A stretch of 64,000 bases of DNA from NCBI GenBank assembly GCA_949291115.1, contig CASETY010000003.1, forward strand, positions 52,698 to 116,697. Reading direction: 5' to 3'. Numbering within the stretch: the first letter of the stretch is position 1; each line of letters opens with the position of its first letter. The position numbers were made by a program, and so were the translations under genes. Positions 34,233-43,121 of the stretch are shown piece after piece. The notes beneath the pieces were generated by a model that worked only from the letters and a program-made list of their open reading frames with translations, ran no database searches and was not told the DNA's origin. This DNA comes from an uncultured bacterium (GTDB taxonomy: Bacteria > Bacillota_I > Bacilli_A > Acholeplasmatales > Anaeroplasmataceae).

Positions 34233-34865
34233 TTAATTAATATACCACAAAATAAATTCTTCTATTTTTAACTCTTTAAATTCTAAAGAAACAATATTTT
34301 TTAAACTATCATACATATTTAATTTAACTAAAGAGTCATTAATACTAAGACTTTCCATATTATCATCTAAGATATTTAAAAATTTATTGGCATAATCAAA
34401 TATTTCATATTTTATTGCTTTATAAAAACTTATAGAAGCCTTTAAAATTTTATATTTATTATTTTCTCTTATTAAAATAAGCGCCATTTTAGCTTCATCA
34501 AACATCTTAAGTAATTTATAAGGAACTTTAATTTCATCTTCTTCAAAAAAACTATTAATGAATTCTAAATCATTATTGTAGGTATATACTAAAATATCAT
34601 TGATTAAATTTTCTTCTCTAATAATTCTTACAAATAATTTATCATAATTAGTTTTAACTAAGTATAATTCTTCTACGTAATTTTCATCTAAACTAGTCTT
34701 TTTTTCTTTTAAAATTTCATAACTATCATACAATTTTACATGATCTAAAACTAATTTATAATCTTTTCTTAAGGCACTGAAACAGTCAAAAGAAATATAT
34801 AAATTATTACTTAAATTGTCTTCATTAAATTCTGTATTCGCTAACAGTAGTTCATCTAATATCAT
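34233..34865 (-). CDS. Protein of unknown function (210 aa), coupled to GNAT-AlkD gene
   Basis: A 210-residue soluble protein rich in Leu, Lys, Asp and Asn, with no signal peptide or membrane segment. The pattern looks like alternating beta strands and helices ([53 protein letters not shown]). I recognise no family. The start overlaps the stop of the GNAT-AlkD gene as ATGA with AAAAGGA in front, so the two are translated together; a shared role in DNA repair is only a guess from context. Confidence 0.65.
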   Translation of the reverse strand: MILDELLLANTEFNEDNLSNNLYISFDCFSALRKDYKLVLDHVKLYDSYEILKEKKTSLDENYVEELYLVKTNYDKLFVRIIREENLINDILVYTYNNDLEFINSFFEEDEIKVPYKLLKMFDEAKMALILIRENNKYKILKASISFYKAIKYEIFDYANKFLNILDDNMESLSINDSLVKLNMYDSLKNIVSLEFKELKIEEFILWYIN

Positions 34866-35983
34866 TTTATTATTTCCTTTTCTTCTTTTGTTATTAAATA
34901 TGAATCATTTATTTTTCTTTTTGTCATTTGTTTAAGTTCTTTATCACATAAATTATGATAAATTTTAAAACCTAAATTAAAATCAAGAGTAAATAATTTA
35001 GTTAAAAGCCAAGCTAAAGCCATCTTTACATAATAAAAATCATCATTTTCTAAATCATAAATGAGTTTTTCAATATCTTTAAAATTAACTTCTTTTAAAT
35101 AATTTGCCATAATACCAACAATCATACATCTTCTTAAAAAATATTTTTCTTTTAAAGCTATTTTTAACATTTCTTTAAATAAATTATGTTTATTTAAATA
35201 CTTACATTTTTTAAATAAAGAGTCGGTTAAAGCCCAGTTATCTAAATAAGGCGCTAGTTTATAAATATAATCTAAAGGATTTAATTCTTTATTTATAATA
35301 ATAATAGCCAAATAGATTTCTTCATAAGAATAATATTTAAAATCATCTATATTAGGTTTTAATTCTTTAATTATTTTTAAATAATTTTCTTTTCTAACCC
35401 CTAGCATCTCTAATTTAGTATTAATTATACGTCTTGAAAAATTTAAATATTTTAATTCACTATATTTATATAATTCATGATATAGTTTATTTAAGAAATT
35501 ATCTTTAAAATATAGAGTATATCTATCTAAAATAACACCATAGATATGAATCTTTCCTTCTTGTTCGAAGTTAAACTTTTTATATAAATTTAAAGCTTTT
35601 AGATTAGTGCTATCTACTAATATAGTAAATCCATTAACATCCTTCTTTTCCTCTAACATCTTAGAAATTAAAAAGCTTGCGACACCTTTATTTAAATAAC
35701 TAGTCTTAACCATTATTCTAGAAAAACTATACATATTATCTAAAACATGTACTTTAACTTCATAATCATAATTTAAATCATGTAAACAAGCATAAGCTAC
35801 AATTTCACCATTTATTTTAACTATTCTACCTAAGTTATTTTGAATATCTTCTTTTAATAATAAATCATTAGGGTAATCATTTAACCAAATATTTAGGTTT
35901 TCTTTAATTATTCTTTCTTTAACTTCATTTTTTAATTCTATTATATAAGGAAGATCACTTAAACTAGCTTCTAAATATTCCAT
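34862..35983 (-). CDS. Fusion of GNAT acetyltransferase and AlkD-like DNA alkylation repair domain
   Basis: A 373-residue two-domain protein. Residues 1-160 are a GNAT fold with MVKTSYLNKGVASFLISKML as the acetyl-CoA loop and STNLKALNLYKKFNF after it. Residues about 165-373 match the AlkD/AlkC-type HEAT-repeat DNA alkylation repair family: KLEMLGVRKENYLKI, YLDNWALTDSLF, RRCMIVGIMANYL and FYYVKMALAWLLTKLF. AlkD proteins excise N3/N7-alkylated purines using Trp/Asp; the WALTDS stretch supplies those residues. The frame is continuous, with no internal ribosome-binding site obvious. Overlaps fbp by 20 bases and the 210-aa gene by 4. Confidence 0.8.
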   Translation of the reverse strand: MEYLEASLSDLPYIIELKNEVKERIIKENLNIWLNDYPNDLLLKEDIQNNLGRIVKINGEIVAYACLHDLNYDYEVKVHVLDNMYSFSRIMVKTSYLNKGVASFLISKMLEEKKDVNGFTILVDSTNLKALNLYKKFNFEQEGKIHIYGVILDRYTLYFKDNFLNKLYHELYKYSELKYLNFSRRIINTKLEMLGVRKENYLKIIKELKPNIDDFKYYSYEEIYLAIIIINKELNPLDYIYKLAPYLDNWALTDSLFKKCKYLNKHNLFKEMLKIALKEKYFLRRCMIVGIMANYLKEVNFKDIEKLIYDLENDDFYYVKMALAWLLTKLFTLDFNLGFKIYHNLCDKELKQMTKRKINDSYLITKEEKEIIK

Positions 35984-37793
35984 TCTTTTTTAATTCCTTT
36001 AATTCATTTTGATAAGTTAATAAAACTTTACCTTGGTCAGTATCTTTAATTAATTTTCTTTCTTTATAAGTTTCTACTATTTCAGATTTTGAAATAATAT
36101 CTTCTTTAGTTATTAAATAATGATTAAGACCTAAAAATTCACTATGAGAAACAATTCTTAAGCCATGAGAATTGTTAATTAGAGTGTAGCCAGCAATACC
36201 TGTTTGTTCATGATAGGCTTCACAAAAGCCACCATCAATTACTAAAAGTTTACCACCAGCTAAGACTGGATTTTCTCCTTTTTTGACCTTTACAGGTAAG
36301 TGACCATTAATGATATGACTAGTTTTATTTAAATTAAATTCTGTTAAGATTTTTAAACAAATATCTTTATTATACCGATATTCATAATAATAATTTCTAG
36401 CTTCTTTTTGAATTTCTTTATCATCTAACATTAATAATTCAAAGGTTTTATAAACACGACCTGTAAAAGGTGAATCAAAGCCATTCCATAAATAATAAAA
36501 ATAATCTAATTCTTCTAAACTTAATTTGTTATTTAAGCCTTTATTAATTAATTTATCGATATAATCTAAATAAACTTTGCCTTTAAGTTTAGAGCCTAAA
36601 AAATCAACTTCTTTAAAATCACCATTTTCATCTAACGGAATACAACCATGAAATAGTAAATTATTATTATAAACTTTATAAACAAAACCATGTAAAACAA
36701 TAAATTCAATATGTCTTTTTAATTCTTTACTATTTTTAAAGTCATTAACTATTTCTAAGACAATTTCTTTTTCTTCTTTATTTAGTTCTAAAGAATCTAT
36801 TTTTAAATCATCGTTTAAAAGATATTCTTTATCATTATAAATATATTTATTATCTTTAATATATTCTAAAACTAAACGATTATTTAAATTAAAAGTTGGA
36901 TTTCTTTTAATAACTTTTCTTTCTAATTTAAACATAATTAAGGCAATTGTTTTTAAAAGTGGATCTATTTTGCTACTAGGATATTTTTTAATTGCATAAT
37001 TATATAATTTTCTTAAACTAATACCATAAACATTTTCTAAAATATGAAAATTATGATATTTTAAATTATTAAATAAAACATAAAAAGCATTAATAGCTGA
37101 ACCGTAATAAGCCCCTATCCATAAAACATCATGATTACCATATTCAATATCAATATTATCATATTCACTTAGTAATTCAATGATGCGATCTGGCTCTTCA
37201 CCGCGATCATAAATATCACCTAAGACATGTAACTTCGAAACAGCGAATTTTTTAATTAAACGAATTAATTCTTTTAAATAATTGATTGCTTCATCATTAT
37301 TAATAATCGCATCAATAATATTATTAAAATAAAGCTTTGTATTAGTTTCAATATTATCTTTAGTATGAAGCAATTCATCAATTATATATGCATATTCTAA
37401 AGCTATATTTTTTTTAACATAATGTCTAGAATATTTAGAGGCGATTAAAGAAGTTAATCTAAGCACTAAAATTAGTCTTTCTTTATAAAAGGTTTTAGAA
37501 AAACTACGATTTAAAAAATATTCAGAAGGATAATAAATCATCGCTAAAATATCATTTAATTCTTTTTTTTCTAAAGTCGGTTCAAGAAGTTCTAATTTTT
37601 CTTTAATAACACCTGAACAACTATTTAAAATATGCCTAACTGTACCATATTCCCCGTGTAAGTCAGAAATAAAGTGTTCTGTCCCTTTTGGTAAGTTTAA
37701 AACAGCTTCGGTTTTAATTAATTCTAAAGCTAATTCTTTTTCATTTTTTAAGTTTTTTTCTAATAATTTTAAATAAATGTTATTTAGTTCCAC
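35964..37793 (-). CDS. fbp: Fructose-1,6-bisphosphatase class III
   Basis: A roughly 609-residue gluconeogenic phosphatase of the Bacillota-specific class III, unrelated to the E. coli enzyme. Metal-binding motifs of the calcineurin type are visible: HFISDLHGEYG near residue 43, LGDIYDRGEEPDRI, GNHDVLWIGA, INGHLPVKVKKGE and a final LVIDGGFCEAYH. GTG at 37793 is best spaced to AAGGTG; GTG 37802 is the alternative. An extended -10 (TGG-TATAAT, minus strand, 37812-37820) lies just upstream, in the tail of the rpsO terminator. Confidence 0.95.
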   Translation of the reverse strand: MELNNIYLKLLEKNLKNEKELALELIKTEAVLNLPKGTEHFISDLHGEYGTVRHILNSCSGVIKEKLELLEPTLEKKELNDILAMIYYPSEYFLNRSFSKTFYKERLILVLRLTSLIASKYSRHYVKKNIALEYAYIIDELLHTKDNIETNTKLYFNNIIDAIINNDEAINYLKELIRLIKKFAVSKLHVLGDIYDRGEEPDRIIELLSEYDNIDIEYGNHDVLWIGAYYGSAINAFYVLFNNLKYHNFHILENVYGISLRKLYNYAIKKYPSSKIDPLLKTIALIMFKLERKVIKRNPTFNLNNRLVLEYIKDNKYIYNDKEYLLNDDLKIDSLELNKEEKEIVLEIVNDFKNSKELKRHIEFIVLHGFVYKVYNNNLLFHGCIPLDENGDFKEVDFLGSKLKGKVYLDYIDKLINKGLNNKLSLEELDYFYYLWNGFDSPFTGRVYKTFELLMLDDKEIQKEARNYYYEYRYNKDICLKILTEFNLNKTSHIINGHLPVKVKKGENPVLAGGKLLVIDGGFCEAYHEQTGIAGYTLINNSHGLRIVSHSEFLGLNHYLITKEDIISKSEIVETYKERKLIKDTDQGKVLLTYQNELKELKKNGIFRS

Positions 37794-37829
37794 TTTACTC
37801 ACCTTTAGTCTATTATACCAAAAAAAGCA

Positions 37830-37857
37830 AGAAAAAAGGAGATATAAAATCTCCTTT
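37830..37857 (-). terminator. Terminator of rpsO
   Basis: AAAGGAGAT/ATCTCCTTT stem followed by TTTCTTGC on the minus strand, 3 bases after the rpsO stop. Confidence 0.85.
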
Positions 37858-37860
37858 GTC

Positions 37861-38130
37861 TTACTTTCTTAAACCTAATTTTTGAATTAAATTAGTATAA
37901 GCCTCGAAATCTTTCTTTTGTAAATAGCTTAATAAACTACGACGTTGACCAACTTTGCTCATTAAACCACGACGACTATGGAAGTCATGTTTATGAACTT
38001 GGAAATGTGCGTTTAATTGGTTAATTTCAGCAGTTAAGATAGCGATTTGTACTTCTGTAGAACCAGTATCTTGTGCATTTTTACCATAAGCTTTAACGAT
38101 TTCAGCTTTTTCCTTAGCAGTTAATGCCAT
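37861..38130 (-). CDS. rpsO: 30S ribosomal protein S15
   Basis: An 89-residue ribosomal protein binding the central domain of 16S rRNA. The sequence follows the family throughout: [55 protein letters not shown] and the LRK end. ATG 38130 has GGAGG 8 bases upstream; the frame extends five codons further but overlaps that site. It has its own promoter and terminator. Autogenous control by S15 on its leader is common in bacteria; I did not identify a specific fold here. Confidence 0.98.
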   Translation of the reverse strand: MALTAKEKAEIVKAYGKNAQDTGSTEVQIAILTAEINQLNAHFQVHKHDFHSRRGLMSKVGQRRSLLSYLQKKDFEAYTNLIQKLGLRK

Positions 38131-38216
38131 TTTCAAATCCTCCATTTATAAATATTCGCGGTAAACCATGTAAAAGGATTAGAGGTATCCTTAAACCAAG
38201 AAAACCGTACATGAGA

Positions 38217-38244
38217 AGTATACCATATTTTTTAATACTTGCAA
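38217..38244 (-). promoter_or_regulatory. Promoter of rpsO
   Basis: On the minus strand TTGCAA (38239-38244), a 16-base spacer and TATACT (38217-38222). It starts a leader of roughly 80 bases. Confidence 0.65.
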
Positions 38245-38252
38245 GTGTTTTT

Positions 38253-38576
38253 TTAAAATTTATGGAATCCTTCTACATCAACAATGAAAACAGTTGCCCC
38301 GCCTACATTTACTTCTACTGGACTTGGTGTAAAGATAGTTTGCGTAGTTGAAATAGCTGGAGTAACTAGTTTCTTTCTAGCATGTGCTGTTTCTTTAAAA
38401 ATGTTTAAAACACTTTCTACTTCATCATCGTTACAACCTACTAATAATGTCGTATTACCATTCATTAAAAAGTTACCTGTTGATGATAGTTTAGTTGAAT
38501 AAAAATGGTTTTTAATTAAAGTTTTAGTTACTAATTTAATATCATCGTTGTTAATAATTGCGATTAATAGTTTCAT
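38253..38576 (-). CDS. darA: Cyclic di-AMP receptor DarA/PstA (PII-like)
   Basis: A 107-residue PII-like trimeric signalling protein. The family signature is seen in KLLIAIINNDD at the N-terminus, KLSSTGNFLMNGNTTLLVG (the GNFL/GNTTLL loop that holds c-di-AMP) and VEVNVGGATVFIVDVE in the last strand. Its downstream target is not established. The start overlaps the ribF stop by one base (TAATG), so it is translated with ribF. Confidence 0.93.
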   Translation of the reverse strand: MKLLIAIINNDDIKLVTKTLIKNHFYSTKLSSTGNFLMNGNTTLLVGCNDDEVESVLNIFKETAHARKKLVTPAISTTQTIFTPSPVEVNVGGATVFIVDVEGFHKF

Positions 38577-39481
38577 TATAATTCACCCTTTTCATAATAT
38601 TTTTCTACTTCTATTTTATCATTATCTAGCTGCTTTTTTAACTCTTTTATTGAAGAAAATTTAGTTTCATCTCTAATTCTTTCATCAAAGATAATTTCTA
38701 CTTCTTCCCCATAAATATCTGAATCAAAATCAAAAATGTTTACTTCAATTTTAATATTACTAGAAAAATCAACAGTCGGATTATTACCAACATTAGTCAT
38801 ACCATAATAAGTATTATTACCACACTTAATTCTCGTAGCGTAAACACCATTTAATGGTAATACATAAATACCATAACTAATGTTAGCAGTTGGAAAACCA
38901 ATTTTAGAGCCTAAGTGCTTACCAGTTATTACTTTACCAATAATTGAATATGGTCTACCAAGCATTTCTTTAACTGTGTTTACATCACCAATCATTAATA
39001 ATTCCTTAGTATAAGTTGTAGATACTCTTACATTATTAATTTGGTATTTAGGTATTTCATGGAAAATAAAGTTTTCATCTAAATCCTTAATAGTCCCTGT
39101 CGCATTTTTAGCGAAAGTAAAGTCGTAACCACAAACAACTGCTTTAATACCTAATTTTTTCAAATTAGCCATAAACAATTCTTTTTCCATGTTCATTATT
39201 TTTTCATTGAATTCAACAATAATTAAATAATCAACATCTAAACTTTCAATAATTTTAATCTTATGATCAATTGGTGTTAGTTGTCTATAAGGATTAATAT
39301 GTTTAATATAAGTATAAGGATGAGGATAAAAGGTTAAAACAGCACTTTTATACTTATATTCTTTGCTTTTACTAATTAATTGTTGATGTCCTTTATGAAC
39401 ACCATCAAAATTACCAATTGCACAACATAAGTCCTCATCTAATGTAGGAAAATCACCATTTTTAATCCAGATTAAATTCAT
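38576..39481 (-). CDS. ribF: Bifunctional riboflavin kinase / FAD synthetase
   Basis: A 301-residue enzyme converting riboflavin to FMN and then FAD. The N-terminal FAD synthetase part has the nucleotidyltransferase motif IGNFDGVHKGHQQL and TFYPHP; the C-terminal flavokinase part begins near RPYSIIGKVITGKHLGSKIG with GFPTANI and ends with the EVNIFDFDSDIYGE region. Start ATG 39481. It forms a two-gene unit with darA. Confidence 0.95.
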   Translation of the reverse strand: MNLIWIKNGDFPTLDEDLCCAIGNFDGVHKGHQQLISKSKEYKYKSAVLTFYPHPYTYIKHINPYRQLTPIDHKIKIIESLDVDYLIIVEFNEKIMNMEKELFMANLKKLGIKAVVCGYDFTFAKNATGTIKDLDENFIFHEIPKYQINNVRVSTTYTKELLMIGDVNTVKEMLGRPYSIIGKVITGKHLGSKIGFPTANISYGIYVLPLNGVYATRIKCGNNTYYGMTNVGNNPTVDFSSNIKIEVNIFDFDSDIYGEEVEIIFDERIRDETKFSSIKELKKQLDNDKIEVEKYYEKGEL

Positions 39482-39593
39482 ATTATCAGATCCTTCGCTA
39501 TGTATTTAAATTCAATACTTTATTATTTTTTGTTTTTATTGACAATATCTTACTACATTTTCATTGTTTTTTCAATGTTTTAAAGACATTACT

Positions 39594-39630
39594 TAAAATA
39601 AAAAAGAAAGATTAATTACTAACCTCTCTT
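39594..39630 (-). terminator. Terminator of the GT4-truB operon
   Basis: AAGAGAGGTTA/TAATCTTTCTT stem (with G-U pairs) and a GTAAT loop, followed by TTTTATTTT on the minus strand; it overlaps the truB stop. Confidence 0.65.
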
Positions 39631-40498
39631 ACTTTTTAATAAATATTGGTCTAAAAATATCGTTTATTTTTTCATAAATGGCTACAAGTTTATCTTCATA
39701 AAATAAACTTATATATTTTTCATTAATAATTTCTTTAAAATTTTTAGGATATAAAGTTACCCCGTTACTAGCAAATTTATAAGTTCTTTCACTGATATTA
39801 ATTTTTCTAAAATTAAAGAAATTTTCAATTTCTATAATTTTATAATTATTATTTAAGATTGCTTCTAAAGTATAACTATTACCTACACTTAAAGCGCCAC
39901 TTTTTATTCTTCTTAATTCTTTTAAAGAAGCATAAGTATTTAATAATTTACCTAAATCATTAGCGAAACTACGAACATAAAAACCACTTGATGTGTGAAG
40001 TCTAATATCTATTTCATAATGGTTATTAACTAATGTTAAAGGCGTTATTATTTCATAATCATAAATAATAGCTTCTCTTTCTTTAATTACTACTTCTTCA
40101 TTTTTTCTAGCATAATCATATAATTTCTTACCATTTACTTTTATACTAGAAAAAATAGGGGGAATTTGCGTAGTTTTAGTTTTTAAATATTTTATTTGAG
40201 CTAAAGCCTCTTCATTAGTTAATTTAGGAAATTCTTCTTTTAAAATAACCCCATCTAAATCATAAGTGTCAGTTAAAATGCCAAAAATGATTTTTGCTTC
40301 ATATACTTTCGTCTTATCACTAATATAATTAAATAATTTACAAGCTCTTTCTAAACCTACTACCATTAAACCTGTTGTATTAGGATCTAAAGTCCCATTA
40401 TGACCAATATGTTTAATATTAAGAGCTTTTTTAATTTTAATTAAAACTTGTTGACTAGTTAAGCCCTTAGGTTTATCAACTAATAAGAAGCCTTCCAT
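39629..40498 (-). CDS. truB: tRNA pseudouridine-55 synthase
   Basis: A 289-residue enzyme forming pseudouridine 55 in the T-loop of tRNAs. The N-terminus MEGFLLVDKPKGLTS and the catalytic-Asp motif GHNGTLDPNTTGLMVV are clear, with RTSSGFYVRS-like LHTSSGFYVRSFANDLG further on. The Thr of the usual GHTGTLDP is Asn here; the catalytic Asp is kept. truB usually neighbours ribF in Bacilli; here ribF lies 148 bases downstream. It overlaps the GT4 stop by one base (TAATG). Confidence 0.95.
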   Translation of the reverse strand: MEGFLLVDKPKGLTSQQVLIKIKKALNIKHIGHNGTLDPNTTGLMVVGLERACKLFNYISDKTKVYEAKIIFGILTDTYDLDGVILKEEFPKLTNEEALAQIKYLKTKTTQIPPIFSSIKVNGKKLYDYARKNEEVVIKEREAIIYDYEIITPLTLVNNHYEIDIRLHTSSGFYVRSFANDLGKLLNTYASLKELRRIKSGALSVGNSYTLEAILNNNYKIIEIENFFNFRKINISERTYKFASNGVTLYPKNFKEIINEKYISLFYEDKLVAIYEKINDIFRPIFIKK

Positions 40499-41628
40499 TA
40501 TTCCTTTTCCTTTGCAATAGCTTTTTTGAAAACTTCAACTAAAGCTTTAACTGAAGTTTCTAAAGAATAATTTTTCGCAAACGCAATATATTCTTCACCA
40601 CGCTTAGCTCTTTGTTCACTATTTCGATACCAATAAGTAATCTTATTAGCTAAATCAGTCGAATCACCATTTTTAAACAAATTATTTTCATCTAGGGCAA
40701 ACTGACTACCAGCTGATAAATCACTATCAGAAAAAATAGGAACTAAACCACAAGCAAAAGCTTCCATAGAACTCATGCCTTCAATTTCGGCATCAGAAGC
40801 GTGGATATATAAATCAGCTGTATTAATTAAATTTAATAAATCATCTTGATTAAAAAATTTAAAAATTGGGGGATTAGGTAAATTTTTAGCTAAATTAGAA
40901 AGTCTATTTTCCTCTGGTCCTTTACCAGCAAAGATTAATTGAATCTTATCTTTAAATGGTAATTTATTTACAGCTTCAATAATTAAATCTTGTCTTTTTT
41001 CAACAGATAAACGACCAATCATTAAAATAACAAATTTATCTTTTAGTTCAGCTGGTTTTTCTACTTTTATTTTCTTAAATTTAGGACTAATACCATTAGA
41101 AATAACTTCTAAATTAGAAGTATAGCCATGACTTAATAATTGCTTTTTAGTCATTTGTGATGGACAATGAACATAAGAAAATTTATTATAGAAATTTCTA
41201 AATTTTTTATATATTAAATCATTTACAACTTTCGTATTTAATCTGATAGTTGATGTGATATTTTCTGGCAATAAATGAAAAGCCGCTGTTGAAGGAATAT
41301 GATATTTATCACATATCTTTTTACCATATCTTTCAATTTTAAAAGGGAATAAGAAATGAACCACATCACTTTTTAAAATTGCTTCCTTAATAGCCTTTTT
41401 TTTGCATTTTGCAAAATAAAAGCCTTGCATCTTTGATACCTGATATAAAACCGGTACTTTTGATACCCCTAAACTAACACCTTTTAACTTACCTTTAGAA
41501 TCAACTTGACCAGCAATAATTTGAACTTCATGACCTAATTCAATAAAGACATTCGCAAAACGTTCAGTCGTCATTGCCACCCCATTTGACTTATCTTGAT
41601 AAGAATCAATAACTAAAGTTATAAGCAT
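40498..41628 (-). CDS. GT4 glycosyltransferase, second copy (glycolipid-type)
   Basis: A 376-residue GT-B enzyme. The N-terminus LITLVIDSYQDKSNGVAMTT resembles diacylglycerol glucosyltransferases; the sugar-nucleotide domain has MIGRLSVEKRQDL, FAGKGPEENRL and DAEIEGMSSMEAFACGLVP. AAAGGAGAAG precedes ATG 41628. It is only distantly like the GT4 at 5389-6591, so the two may carry out successive steps (mono- and diglucosyl lipid) or use different acceptors; that is an inference. truB follows with a one-base overlap, probably for transcriptional convenience. Confidence 0.82.
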   Translation of the reverse strand: MLITLVIDSYQDKSNGVAMTTERFANVFIELGHEVQIIAGQVDSKGKLKGVSLGVSKVPVLYQVSKMQGFYFAKCKKKAIKEAILKSDVVHFLFPFKIERYGKKICDKYHIPSTAAFHLLPENITSTIRLNTKVVNDLIYKKFRNFYNKFSYVHCPSQMTKKQLLSHGYTSNLEVISNGISPKFKKIKVEKPAELKDKFVILMIGRLSVEKRQDLIIEAVNKLPFKDKIQLIFAGKGPEENRLSNLAKNLPNPPIFKFFNQDDLLNLINTADLYIHASDAEIEGMSSMEAFACGLVPIFSDSDLSAGSQFALDENNLFKNGDSTDLANKITYWYRNSEQRAKRGEEYIAFAKNYSLETSVKALVEVFKKAIAKEKE

Positions 41629-41648
41629 TTTATCTTCTCCTTTACCGC

Positions 41649-41665
41649 ACTAGTTAATAACTAGT
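41649..41665. promoter_or_regulatory. Palindrome in the GT4-truB leader
   Basis: ACTAGTTAATAACTAGT, 8-bp arms around one base, between the promoter and the GT4 ribosome-binding site. It could be an operator or an RNA hairpin affecting translation of the second GT4 gene. Confidence 0.4.
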
Positions 41666-41684
41666 TTTTTAGGACGTCAAGTAT

Positions 41685-41713
41685 ATTTTACTATATAGCT
41701 AGTTAAATTGCAA
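41685..41713 (-). promoter_or_regulatory. Promoter of the GT4-truB operon
   Basis: On the minus strand TTGCAA (41708-41713), a 17-base spacer and TAAAAT (41685-41690). Confidence 0.65.
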
Positions 41714-41745
41714 AATATATTTAAAATTATATCAATAGCGATATT

Positions 41746-41795
41746 TAAAAGAAAAAGTATTAGAATAAAAGTTAAATCACCTTTATCCTAATACT
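41746..41795 (-). terminator. Terminator of the pyrimidine operon
   Basis: A 16-bp stem, AGTATTAGGATAAAGG with CTTTTATTCTAATACT, followed by TTTTTCTTTT on the minus strand; 8 bases after pyrE. Confidence 0.9.
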
Positions 41796-41802
41796 ACATT
41801 TA

Positions 41803-42441
41803 TTACAAATTTTGCCACGAAGAATCGTTAGGATTCTTTCTAAAAGCTAAAACTTTTTCATATTCTTTAGAAGTAATATAATTGCTTTCTAAGGCTACTT
41901 CAGCTAAAGCTTCAAAATTGCTTAAAGAATGATTAATAACATTAACTTCTTGTAAACGAAGTTTACCTTTTTCTAAATTATAAGTAAATAAAGAAGCGAT
42001 TCCTAAAACAATGGCACCATTTTCTCTTAAAGCATTGACAACCTCAATAACTGAACCACCTGTTGAAATTAAATCTTCAATAACTACTACCTTCTTGCCA
42101 TTTACACTAGCACCTTCAATTTGGTTATGTCTACCATGGTTTTTCTCGCTACTTCTAACATAACCCATAGGTAAACCTAAAATGCTAGAAACATAAGCAG
42201 CGTGGGGAATACCTGCTGTAGACGTTCCCATTAAAACTTCTACATCACTATATTTTTCTTTAACTAAATTAGCTAAAGCTTCTTCAACTAAATTTCTACT
42301 TTTTACTTCCCCTAAAATTAGACGATTATCACAATAAATTGGAGAAATTATACCACTTGCCCAGGTAAATGGTTTACTAGGACTTAAAAACACCGCTTTA
42401 ATATCAAGTAAAACTTTCGCAACTTCTTTACTAACATTCAT
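41803..42441 (-). CDS. pyrE: Orotate phosphoribosyltransferase
   Basis: A 212-residue enzyme making OMP from orotate and PRPP. The PRPP-binding loop is VVVIEDLISTGGSVIEVV and the flexible loop carries KNHGRHNQIEG; the N-terminal hood has FTWASGIISPIYCDNR. GGAGG precedes ATG 42441, which overlaps the pyrF end by 11 bases. It is the last gene of the pyr operon, just before the terminator. Confidence 0.97.
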   Translation of the reverse strand: MNVSKEVAKVLLDIKAVFLSPSKPFTWASGIISPIYCDNRLILGEVKSRNLVEEALANLVKEKYSDVEVLMGTSTAGIPHAAYVSSILGLPMGYVRSSEKNHGRHNQIEGASVNGKKVVVIEDLISTGGSVIEVVNALRENGAIVLGIASLFTYNLEKGKLRLQEVNVINHSLSNFEALAEVALESNYITSKEYEKVLAFRKNPNDSSWQNL

Positions 42442-43117
42442 TATTAAATTCCTCCATTGCTCTTAAATAAGCTTTTTTAGGGTCTAAAGCTCTTGTAATG
42501 CTTCTACCAACCACTATGTAAGTACTACCTAATTTACTTGCATCTTTAGGAGTAGTAACTCTTTTTTGATCACCTTTTTCATCACCACTTAAGCGAATAC
42601 CAGGTGTGATAGACATTAAGCCTAATTCTTTAGCTAAAGGTGCTTCATATGGTGAACAAACAATACCATCTAAGCCAGCTTCTTTGGCCATTTTAGCGTA
42701 ATCATAGACAACTTCTTTTAATGGCTTTTGAATCTTTAGTTCATTATGAATAGCTTCTTCATCTAAAGAAGTTAAAATAGTTACCGCTATTAATTTAGTA
42801 TTAGAACCTTCTAAAGCTTTTTTAGCTTCCGTAAGCATTTTAAAACCACCAAAAGCGTGAACATTTACAATATCAACATCTAATTCTTTTAAATTTAATA
42901 AAGCGTGTGATACTGTATTAGGAATATCACATAGTTTTAAGTCTAAAAATATTTTATAGCCTAATTTTTTTAATTTTCTAACTAAATTAGGTCCTTCTTT
43001 ATAAAATATTTCCATACCAATTTTTAAAAATGGCCTTTCATCATCAAATAATTTTAAAAAATTGAATAATTCTTCTTCATTCTTAAAATCACAAGCAATT
43101 ATTACTTCTTTTTTCAT
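42431..43117 (-). CDS. pyrF: Orotidine 5'-phosphate decarboxylase
   Basis: A 228-residue TIM-barrel enzyme producing UMP from OMP. The catalytic Lys/Asp array is in FLDLKLCDIPNTV (about residues 57-69), VNVHAFGG follows and TPGIRLSGD near 180 closes the phosphate loop. ATG 43117 is preferred; the upstream in-frame TTG would precede the GGAG ribosome-binding site. mgtC ends 5 bases before. Confidence 0.96.
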   Translation of the reverse strand: MKKEVIIACDFKNEEELFNFLKLFDDERPFLKIGMEIFYKEGPNLVRKLKKLGYKIFLDLKLCDIPNTVSHALLNLKELDVDIVNVHAFGGFKMLTEAKKALEGSNTKLIAVTILTSLDEEAIHNELKIQKPLKEVVYDYAKMAKEAGLDGIVCSPYEAPLAKELGLMSITPGIRLSGDEKGDQKRVTTPKDASKLGSTYIVVGRSITRALDPKKAYLRAMEEFNNEC

Positions 43118-43121
43118 TTTA

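Noticed and set aside
38131..38216. An S15 autoregulatory pseudoknot in the rpsO leader
   Set aside because: The leader has short complementary stretches, but I could not fit a specific known S15-binding fold by eye.
39482..39593. A small gene or RNA between truB and ribF
   Set aside because: AT-rich sequence with no ribosome-binding site or stable structure other than the truB terminator.
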